A stretch of 64,000 nt of DNA from Chloroflexales bacterium ZM16-3 (lineage in GTDB: Bacteria > Chloroflexota > Chloroflexia > Chloroflexales > Chloroflexaceae). This document shows, one piece after another, positions 34,101 through 40,249 of this stretch (the first letter of the stretch is position 1; each line of letters opens with the position of its first letter). The DNA lies in NCBI GenBank assembly GCA_004138175.2, contig RYFE02000025.1:1-64000 (forward strand), read 5' to 3'. The position numbers were made by a program, and so were the translations under genes. The notes beneath the pieces are model-generated. The model worked only from the letters and a program-made list of their open reading frames with translations, had not been told where the DNA came from and ran no database searches.

Positions 34101-34638
34101 TGCGGTGGCAACGCTCATCCCCATGGTGTGCCGCTTTGTCTATGCGAATCACACCCCCGCCTTTATGGCGCATCTCATCCAGCAGTTCTCCCTGATGCCG
34201 GATGATCTGTGGACGTGCTTCCTGGAGCTGTGGGCGCGGCTGCGCGCCGCGCACCGGCAGCTGCTGATCGAGACCCCGGCGCTCATCCCCAACCGCATGG
34301 AGCGCATGGCCTGGCTCTCGCGCCTGGAGACGCGCATCCCCGGCCTGATCGCCGACGCGCAGCTCCAGCGGCTGGCCCTGCGGGGCGGGGCGGTCGCGGC
34401 CATCCCGGAGCCGCCCCGACGTAGCGGGCGGCTCCCCGCGCCGGCGGCGACCGGCCCGCGCCCCGCACGGACGGCGATCATCCCCGGGCTGGCCCCCGAG
34501 GGCGACGTGGTGATCGCGGGCGTCCACGGCCCGAGCGCCGAGGAGCTGCTGCGCCAGCGCGGGCGCCGCCCGAGCAGCGCCGACATTGCCGATGGCTTCG
34601 CCTTCGGCTCATCGCAGGAGGCCCCCCGTGAAGATTGA
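31174..34638 (+). CDS. TraD/VirD4-HerA-like conjugation ATPase
   Basis: Encodes 1,154 aa from ATG 31174. A membrane helix lies near residues 17-40 (LRAILAAIITVIIISYTFQT) and a second hydrophobic stretch near 130-145. The motor domain begins near 550: Walker A TAGMGAGKSQF, then FIVLDGKGDDEGG, Walker B FVVDELQSFLVDG (about 827) and HQALDQLGDLRSSFLSNAAN. This is the FtsK/HerA/VirD4 fold of type IV coupling proteins. Its stop overlaps the start of a replication-relaxation gene, a pair common in Chloroflexota integrative elements. No relaxase or pilus genes are seen in the window. The N-terminal 500 residues (Ala/Arg-rich) are not assigned. Confidence 0.82.
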   Translation: MQNFFKTTSNIQPPLPPHPDMPLWALRAILAAIITVIIISYTFQTPLVAWASLYVPQPLWLAPAPARLAAQWRAEEAAARAALDPAERTAADLQAGLAKPFQRIGAAVLLAALRPDAQRILRQVAAGGLGLLGMELVAALAVLASSHRRSRGLRPLYLQLRTLHPQNRGGVPPTDAAALWRRLHASLSTAEAMPLPLTFTLTRTAGAPATLGVVLPDGAPPPPNPRDPRFLFRRIGAAPTPRMVLPPLQPPLTLPGAHAPLPRLVAVLTGILAQDDSSVVLDMVPDPITAALASHPQAILHTTEFQLHASALLPLRLAEARSPGALPELLTALGCPEDVLVSELQIIAAPHRIMAGGPRHDGLAQRLLARLRRASAAPGRAAAIAAIEARRSDHWFRVSLRLALVVADRAALPTARTHARAVAHALESLQANYTSPVGLPMRQTLAAGTFTTTPATSDPARLRLPRPTPPPALLLPRARWRGPLLLSAAELGALWQLPDARAGAQLAWLPNRRLPAPPEARLPHDARDSVTLGWAPGPDGELGPVGIPLRKLHEILHVTAGMGAGKSQFAAALCHQLHSRGFIVLDGKGDDEGGSLVAAISRGIPDHLLPSVVLLDLLDTAWPVGLNPLYAFALGMEHAATVGDRERMFSAGLGAALAIFARLDPTRWSESPGMQQFALYGTALVLRTGSTQPGEVPSILRIKRAMEHDGFRAELLARYPDPHDDVAQFWTQRYPAMGDAQKSSLQALLRRIDLLLVDPITRSLITIERPTIAMADVLEVGRILLIPLPHRQLGGLAELISMIILQTIIGAAYLRPGNAQSRPTVPFVVDELQSFLVDGRSQDFEQAITQLRGFAIGGIYLHQALDQLGDLRSSFLSNAANRIILRTEEPDASVYARQYPQAGLSPADISNQPARAHQYAVLALDSGAKTVISMHPNPWPDSIPDGPATSPARPWWSQPVAQTLPQLAAVAPEQPDAVATLIPMVCRFVYANHTPAFMAHLIQQFSLMPDDLWTCFLELWARLRAAHRQLLIETPALIPNRMERMAWLSRLETRIPGLIADAQLQRLALRGGAVAAIPEPPRRSGRLPAPAATGPRPARTAIIPGLAPEGDVVIAGVHGPSAEELLRQRGRRPSSADIADGFAFGSSQEAPRED

Positions 34639-35725
34639 CCCCCAGACCGGCCAGGGAACCTTCGGCATGACGATCTACCCCGGCCTGCCGCCGCTCGACG
34701 CGCGCCAGCTGGCCCTGCTGCGCCTGCTCGGCCGGATCGAGGTCGCCGATAGCACGATCATCGGCCAGGCGATCTACCGCGACCACTCGGCGACGACCTG
34801 CAAGCGCGACCTGCTGCACCTCCACGAGCACCGGCTGATCTGGCGCACGCCGGCTCCGCCCACGGCGCACGCCCTGGCCGCGACGACGCAGGGGCGCACC
34901 GGGCGGGTCGGCGGCCGGCGACGCTACGTGTACGGCCTGAGCCACGAGGGCAAGTCGGTGCTGGAGCAGCTCGACGCCGAGCCGGACGCGCGCAGCCTGG
35001 ACGCGCTGAAGGCCCGCGACGCCCGCGGGCGCTACCCGTCGCCGAGCACGCTGGGCCACGACCTGCAAGTTGCCTGGTGGTGCGCGTCGGCGCTGGAGGG
35101 GCTGCGCCGGCTGCCCTGGTGCCACAGCGTCTTCTGCCAGACCGAGTTTGTGGTCAGCGCGCAGCAGCGCATGGACGCGGCGCTGGTGGCGCGCTTCGAC
35201 CTGACCACGCCCCGGCCCGAGCTGGCCCAGCTGCCCTGGTTCGACGGCTCGCCGCTGCGACCGGGCCAGGTCGAGCTGCGCTGGGCGCTGGAGCTCGACA
35301 CGGGCACCGAGGCGATCCCGGTGCTGCTGCGCAAGTTCGTCTGCTACCGCGACCACCACGCCGACGGGGTCTACGCGCAGATCTTCGGCGGGCCGGTGCA
35401 GCTGGTGCTGGTGGTTCAAACCGAGCGGCGGGCCGGGCTGCTGGCCAGCGAGTTTCAGCGGGCCTGGCCAGCGGGCTGGGGGCTGGTCTCGCTGCCGCAT
35501 GCGAGCGCGGCCGACCACCCGCTTCACGGGGCGCTGTGGGGGGTGTACCGGCGGCTGCGCGACAGCCAGGTGCAGCCGCTGCTGAGCACGGTCGCCCCGG
35601 GGGCGGGCGGGCGGGCCGAGGAGCGGGCGCTGCTCAGCCTGGCCCAGTGGGAGGCGTACTTGGCCCAGGCGGCGGCGGGCCGGGCGCCGCGCCGGCCGCC
35701 GCCGGAGCCGGGCGCGGCGGGCTGA
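34628..35725 (+). CDS. replication-relaxation family protein
   Basis: Encodes 365 aa from GTG 34628, with GGAGG 6 bases before it, overlapping the ATPase gene by 11 bases. An N-terminal winged helix (LDARQLALLRLLGRIEVADS, RDLLHLHEHRLIWRT, then YVYGLSHEGKSVL) and a central domain (LGHDLQVAWWCASALEG, VELRWALELDTGTEAIPVLL) match the Replic_Relax family, thought to act in plasmid or integrative-element DNA relaxation. The C-terminus is Ala/Pro-rich. Translational coupling with the TraD-like gene supports a transfer or replication module. Confidence 0.8.
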   Translation: MKIDPQTGQGTFGMTIYPGLPPLDARQLALLRLLGRIEVADSTIIGQAIYRDHSATTCKRDLLHLHEHRLIWRTPAPPTAHALAATTQGRTGRVGGRRRYVYGLSHEGKSVLEQLDAEPDARSLDALKARDARGRYPSPSTLGHDLQVAWWCASALEGLRRLPWCHSVFCQTEFVVSAQQRMDAALVARFDLTTPRPELAQLPWFDGSPLRPGQVELRWALELDTGTEAIPVLLRKFVCYRDHHADGVYAQIFGGPVQLVLVVQTERRAGLLASEFQRAWPAGWGLVSLPHASAADHPLHGALWGVYRRLRDSQVQPLLSTVAPGAGGRAEERALLSLAQWEAYLAQAAAGRAPRRPPPEPGAAG

Positions 35726-36315
35726 GCTGCGGGGTGAGCCGGGGACGCAGGCGCGCGTGCAGGCGTGACCCGATACCCCGGCGCAGGCGGGGCCAAGGCG
35801 GGACGAAACCGGGGCCGTCGGTGTGCCGGGCAGGGCGTCCTGCTGCCCTGCGGCCCCGGACAAGAATCGTCCCGTTCCGCATCCTGCCCGGCGCGGGCGC
35901 GAGGGAGAAGGGCGCAGCAGAAACGTAAGGGCGCAGCAGCGCTCCGCAGACATCTTGAGGATGCGCCAACTCCCCTGGCGCTGCTGCGCCCCCGATGAAG
36001 AGGCCAGCGCGCAGGCGGGGCCAGCGCGGGCGCGGCGGGGGGGGCCGCGCGGGCGCGGCGGGGGGGGGGCCGCGCGGGCGCGGCGGGCGGGCGCGAGGAG
36101 GGGCGGCGCGCGGGGGCGCGCCGGGGGAGGAAGGGAGAAGGGAGGCCGCACGAGCGGGCATAGATATGGCCTGCGCGCAACGGAAGAGCCTGTGACGGAT
36201 GGGGTGGGAGCTGCTATACTTTACGCATCTGTCAGCCGATCTGCCCCGCGCGCCGCGCCCTGGCCGATCCTCGGCGGAGCCACAACAACCTGCCAAGCCG
36301 GGAGATGCCCCCGCT
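35726..36315. other. non-coding gap with inverted repeat, G-rich low-complexity tract and promoter
   Basis: No credible gene; long frames here are products of extreme GC. Contents: a 14-bp perfect inverted repeat with a 35-base spacer (35929-35942/35978-35991, GGGCGCAGCAGCGC), a G-rich tract with imperfect CCGCGCGGGCGCGGCGGG units (about 36005-36130, runs of 8-10 G), and a promoter before the first NACHT gene. Confidence 0.7.
36191..36220 (+). promoter_or_regulatory. promoter TGTGAC-N18-TATACT for the NACHT/DGR cluster
   Basis: -35-like TGTGAC (36191-36196) and extended -10 TGC-TATACT (36215-36220), 95 bases before the first NACHT ATG. No comparable promoter is seen before the later paralogues, so the cluster may be read from here. 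Confidence 0.55.
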
Positions 36316-39174
36316 ATGTCCGACATCGCTGCCAAGATCGCCGCCCTCGAAGCGCAGATCGCCGCCCTGCGCGCCGAGGCCCCGCCGCCCGCCCAGCGGA
36401 TCGAGGCCGACACCGCCAGCGACAACATCCAGGCCAGCGCCGGCCGCGACGCCCTGGTGCTACGTGAGATCACGATTGCGCCCGGCGGCACCCTGGTGGT
36501 CGGCGGCCAGCCGCTCGACCTGCCGCCCGACCCTGCGGACATCCAGGCGGCCCTGGTCGCCTACCTCCACTCCCTCTTCGAGCGCTACTGCTTCCTCAAC
36601 CTGACGGGCCTCGCCGGCGGCGCCCGCCAGGCCCGCGTCGAGCTGCGCTCGGTCTTCGTCAGCGTGCGGACGGACTATACGATCCCAGACCTGGGCGCGC
36701 TCCTCGGCGAGCAGGCTGATGATGCGCCGCGCCGCAGTACACGAATGACCCTGAAGTCCCCCGCGCAGCTCAGCGACGACCTGCGCCGCTGGCTGGATGA
36801 GCTGCTTCCGCCGGAAGATCGCCAGTGGCTGGTTGCCGCCGATGCTGCGCCGCAGCCTGACTCTGGCCGCGCTGCGCCGGACGATCACCGCGAGCAGGTC
36901 GTTCGTATGCTCCAGGCCCGGCGCACCGCCCTGGAGTTGATCCGCCACGAGCCGGCCCTGGTGCTGCTGGGCGACCCCGGCAGCGGCAAGACCACGGTGC
37001 TGCGCCACCTGGCCCTCGGCTTCGCCCACGCCCGCCTGCACGCTGACGCCCCGGGCGCGGCCCTCGACCCCGAGCTGGCCTGGGACGGCCCGCTGCCGCT
37101 GCCCATCCTGGTGCAGCTGCGCCGCTTTGCCGAGGGCCTATCCGGCCCGCCCGCCAGCGCCGACCCGCTGCTGCGCCATATCGAGGGCGTGCTAGCCGAC
37201 GACCGGCTCGACGCCCTGGCCCGCCACCTGCTGGCCCGCCTGGAGGCGGGCTCGGTCATTCTGCTGCTCGACGGCCTTGATGAGGTGGCCGACGACACAC
37301 GGCGGGCCTGGGTCAGCCAGGCCGCCGCCCGCTTCCAGAGCCGTTTCCCAAAGAGCCGGGTGGTGCTCACCAGCCGGATCTACGCCTACCGCGATACCTG
37401 CATGCTGCCGCCGCCCTTTCGCGTCGTCACCATCCAGCCGCTGGAGCAGCCGGCCCAGGACGACTTCCTGCTGCGCTGGTATCGCGCCGCCCTGCTCCAG
37501 GGCAGCGAGCTGGCCGGCGACGAGCAGGAGCGCGCCGCCCAGGAGCGCAGCCGCGAGCTGATCGACGCCCTGAGTCGCCGGCCGCGCCTGCGCGAGATCG
37601 CCGCCAACCCGCTGCTGCTCACGATGATCGCCCTGGTCCACCAGCACCGCTATCGGTTACCCCAGCAGCGGGCCGACCTCTACAAAGAGTGCCTGCTGCT
37701 CCTGCTGGATCAGTGGGAGCAGCGCCGCGCCGAGGGCGAGCCGGCCGGCCTGGCCGTCGAGCTGGGCGTGCCCGACCAGACCGACCGGCTGGCGCTGATT
37801 CAGCCGATCGCCTACGAGCTGCAGCTCTGCGGGCGCGAGGAGGCCAGCAACCGCGAGGCCCGCCGCTGGCTGCTGGAGCGCTTCCTCGACCTGGCCAACG
37901 GCGATGGCGAGCGGGCCAAGGCGCTGATCGGGCGCTTCCTCGACTTCCTCGAAGGGCGCAGCGGCCTGCTGATCGCCCGCGATATCAAGGAGCGCTACGC
38001 CTTCCCGCACAAGACCTTCCAGGAGTACCTGGCCGCCCGCGAGCTGATCCGCAGCGAGCGCATGCTGGAGGAGATCGTGGATCACCGCCACGCCGCCACC
38101 TGGCGCGAGGTGATCCTGCTGGTGGCCGGGCAGCTGGTGGCCGGCGGGCTGGTGCGCGAGGCCAGGGCGATCGCCTGGAAGCTGCTCGACGCCGACCCCG
38201 AGGGCAGCGAAGGCTTCTACCGCAGCGCGGCCCTGGCCGGCGAGATCCTGGAGGAGCTAGGCGGCGTGCTCGGCCGCGAGGGTCAGTCCCTGAAGGAACA
38301 GGTGGTCACGGCCCTGGTGCAGCTGGTGCAGGGCGGCGCGCTGGGCGCGAATGAGCGGGTCGATGCGGCCTTCCTGCTCGCCCGGCTGGGCGACCCGCGC
38401 CTGCCCGCGCCGAAACACCCGGCCTACTGGTGCGATGTTGCGCCCGGCCCGTTCTGGTACAGCGATGATCAGAAGGGCGAGCTGAAGCAGGTGTGCCTTG
38501 ACTACGCCTACAAGATCGCCCGCTTCCCCGTGACCAACGCCGCGTTCGCCGACTTCATGGAGGCGGGTGGCTACGAGCGCGAGGCGTGGTGGACGCCGGA
38601 GGGCTGGAAATACAGCCAGCGTTCGCGCTGGTCTGAGCCGCGCTACTGGCGCGACTCGCGCTATAACGAGCCGACCCAGCCGGTCGTTGGGGTGAGCTGG
38701 TACGAGGCGGCGGCCTACTGTATCTGGCTGACCGAGCACGGCCACCGCGAGCGCTGGCTTCCAGCGGATGCCGAGATCCGCCTGCCGACCTCGCTGGAGT
38801 GGGAGCGGGCTGCGCGCGGCGACGACAGTAAACGTCGCTACCCCTGGGGCGATGATCCGCCCACGCCGGAACACAGCAACTACGGCGAGACCGGGATCGG
38901 CCAGCCTGCGCCAGTGGGCTGCTTCCCGCTGGGCGCGGCGGGGTGTGGGGGTGAGGATATGGCCGGGAATGTCTACGAGTGGATGTGTTCGACCGGCGAA
39001 CAGCCTGAGCGAGCACAAAAAGACTTTACACCTGACACCGGTGCTTTGCTCTCTTGGAGCTACTTTGGTGATAGTTCAGAATATTTGTGCTGCGGCTCCC
39101 GCATCAGGTACAGCCCGTGCAACTGGAACTACAGCTGGTCATTTCGGGTACTCTGGTCCCCGCGCTCAACATAG
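36316..39174 (+). CDS. DGR target 1: NACHT NTPase with FGE-like C-type lectin domain
   Basis: Encodes 952 aa; ATG 36316 is the conserved start (MSDIAAKIAALEAQIAALRA, a short coiled coil) shared by all four paralogues. A helical N-terminal domain (about 60-190, YLHSLFERYCFLNLTGL) is followed by NACHT: Walker A LLGDPGSGKTT (about 219), Walker B LLLDGLDEVAD (about 316) and LTSRIYAYRD sensor. Winged-helix/helical regions follow (FPHKTFQEYLAARELI). The last 250 residues are an FGE-sulfatase/C-type lectin domain (PVVGVSWYEAAAYC, RLPTSLEWERAARG, DMAGNVYEWM) ending FRVLWSPRST. Its variable tail (39103-39135) bears the DGR pattern. Predicted intracellular NLR-like sensor with a diversified ligand site. 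Confidence 0.9.
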   Translation: MSDIAAKIAALEAQIAALRAEAPPPAQRIEADTASDNIQASAGRDALVLREITIAPGGTLVVGGQPLDLPPDPADIQAALVAYLHSLFERYCFLNLTGLAGGARQARVELRSVFVSVRTDYTIPDLGALLGEQADDAPRRSTRMTLKSPAQLSDDLRRWLDELLPPEDRQWLVAADAAPQPDSGRAAPDDHREQVVRMLQARRTALELIRHEPALVLLGDPGSGKTTVLRHLALGFAHARLHADAPGAALDPELAWDGPLPLPILVQLRRFAEGLSGPPASADPLLRHIEGVLADDRLDALARHLLARLEAGSVILLLDGLDEVADDTRRAWVSQAAARFQSRFPKSRVVLTSRIYAYRDTCMLPPPFRVVTIQPLEQPAQDDFLLRWYRAALLQGSELAGDEQERAAQERSRELIDALSRRPRLREIAANPLLLTMIALVHQHRYRLPQQRADLYKECLLLLLDQWEQRRAEGEPAGLAVELGVPDQTDRLALIQPIAYELQLCGREEASNREARRWLLERFLDLANGDGERAKALIGRFLDFLEGRSGLLIARDIKERYAFPHKTFQEYLAARELIRSERMLEEIVDHRHAATWREVILLVAGQLVAGGLVREARAIAWKLLDADPEGSEGFYRSAALAGEILEELGGVLGREGQSLKEQVVTALVQLVQGGALGANERVDAAFLLARLGDPRLPAPKHPAYWCDVAPGPFWYSDDQKGELKQVCLDYAYKIARFPVTNAAFADFMEAGGYEREAWWTPEGWKYSQRSRWSEPRYWRDSRYNEPTQPVVGVSWYEAAAYCIWLTEHGHRERWLPADAEIRLPTSLEWERAARGDDSKRRYPWGDDPPTPEHSNYGETGIGQPAPVGCFPLGAAGCGGEDMAGNVYEWMCSTGEQPERAQKDFTPDTGALLSWSYFGDSSEYLCCGSRIRYSPCNWNYSWSFRVLWSPRST
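39103..39135 (+). other. DGR variable region of target 1
   Basis: Eleven codons between invariant TGCGGCTCCCGC and TGGTCATTTCGGGTAC. Relative to targets 2 and 4, differences fall only on first and second bases of NNC codons and the first base of one NGG codon. The 39 bases that follow, to the stop, are identical in targets 1, 2 and 4 and would act as the GC-rich initiation site (IMH). Confidence 0.88.
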
Positions 39175-39725
39175 GTTTCTGGCTTCTGGATGCTGAATTC
39201 TGGCTTCTGTCGTGCTGAATCCTCTGCCCGGAAGGGGGTCTGGGGCGCAGCCCCAGCCGCGCATATTTTTTGGGGAGGGGTGTAAGGGGTTTTCGGGGGT
39301 GGATGGCCCTCACCCCCTGTCCCCCTCGCCCGCTGCGGCGGGCGAGGGGGGACGCAGTTGGAATGCCACCTGCGATCTGACTGCACCTAGATACAGTTGC
39401 GCCGTCCCTGGCGCAACGGGGAGACGCAGTTGGAATGCCACCTGCGATCTGACTGCACCTAGATATAGTTGCGCCGTCCCTGGCGCAACGGGGGGACACA
39501 GTTGGAATTGCCACCTGCGATCTGACTGCACCTGACTGCATGTGGCAACCAAACCTCCAGAAGTGCGCGCAGCCCATCTCCCGCCGCAGCGGGAGCGCAC
39601 AAACACCTATCGAAACGACGAGCATTGTAAACGCGTTCCCCCTCTCCCGCCGCAGCGGGAGAGGGGGACAGGGGGTGAGGGCCAATAGCTCACTCCAATA
39701 CCCTAAATCGCTGCGAGGTAGCCCC
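39175..39725. repeat. repeat-rich gap after DGR target 1
   Basis: No gene. Contains a CTGGGGC/GCCCCAG hairpin (39240-39256) 66 bases beyond the variable-gene stop, a family-B repeat (39308-39352), a tandem array of a 72-bp unit (starts 39351, 39423 and about 39495, GACGCAGTTGGAATGCCACC) holding TGCGCC/GGCGCA hairpins, and another family-B copy at 39636-39683. The hairpin is repeated after target 4. Confidence 0.8.
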
Positions 39726-40094
39726 TTGTCTAACACAGAATCACGTCGGCGTATTGAGCGTGCGCATCGTGAGCGTGCGCGTGAGCTACGGCGGGCGCAG
39801 ACGCCAGCAGAGCAGCTACTCTGGCAGGAGTTGCGCGGGGGCAAGCTGGATGTGCGCTTTCGTCGGCAGCACCCAATTGATCGCTTCATTGCCGACTTCT
39901 GCTGCATCGAGCGCCGCCTGATCATCGAGATCGACGGCGCTATCCATGCCGATCAGGTCGAGTATGATCAGGAGCGCACCGTCTATCTTGTCGCCGAGGG
40001 CTACACTGTCCTTCGTTTTAGCAATCAGCAGGTGCTCCACGAGCGTAACGCCGTACTTACCCGTATCCAAGCTGCACTCGAAGCCAATGCATAA
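39726..40094 (+). CDS. DUF559 (Vsr-like PD-(D/E)xK) protein
   Basis: Encodes 122 aa from TTG 39726 with GCGAGG about 10 bases before; an open frame extends to 39540 but that part is translated family-B repeat. Core: RARELRRAQTPAEQLLWQEL, LDVRFRRQHPIDRFIADFCC and LIIEIDGAIHADQVEYDQER, then VLRFSNQQVL. This is DUF559, an endonuclease-like fold related to Vsr, with the D...E-x-D pattern present. DUF559 genes are common single-gene cargo near repeats in this phylum. A role in the neighbouring DGR is not known. Confidence 0.82.
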   Translation: MSNTESRRRIERAHRERARELRRAQTPAEQLLWQELRGGKLDVRFRRQHPIDRFIADFCCIERRLIIEIDGAIHADQVEYDQERTVYLVAEGYTVLRFSNQQVLHERNAVLTRIQAALEANA

Positions 40095-40248
40095 GTATCG
40101 AGTATTATCGAAACGACGCGCATTGTAACCGCGTCCCCCCTCACCCGCCGCAGCGGGAGCGCACAAACATCTATTGAAACAACGAGCATTGTAACCGCGT
40201 CCCCCCTCGCCCGCCGCAGCGGGAGAGGGGGACAGGGGGTGAGGGCCA
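40095..40248. repeat. family-B repeats; distal copy supplies RBS of target 2
   Basis: Half copy at about 40135-40160 and full copy 40201-40248 (CCCTCGCCCGCCGCAGCGGG, then GACAGGGGGTGAGGGCC). The end GGGGGTGAGGG lies 5-12 bases before ATG 40250. Confidence 0.85.
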
Positions 40249-40249
40249 C

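Noticed and set aside
32997-34527. Long antisense frames within the TraD-like gene
   Set aside because: Shadow frames of a GC-rich gene; no start signals or family features.
34478-36151. Very long minus-strand open frame (557 codons) opposite the TraD-like and replication-relaxation genes
   Set aside because: It is a product of high GC. Composition is Arg/Pro/Ala-rich without motifs, and both overlapping plus-strand genes have clear domains and ribosome-binding sites.
36199-36315. Upstream start for the first NACHT gene at 36,199
   Set aside because: Would overlap its promoter; the MSDIAAKI start at 36,316 is conserved in all paralogues.
39351-39539. 72-bp tandem repeats as a CRISPR or iteron array
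   Set aside because: Unit length and near-identical whole units fit a simple tandem duplication of intergenic sequence with small hairpins; no replication gene adjacent.
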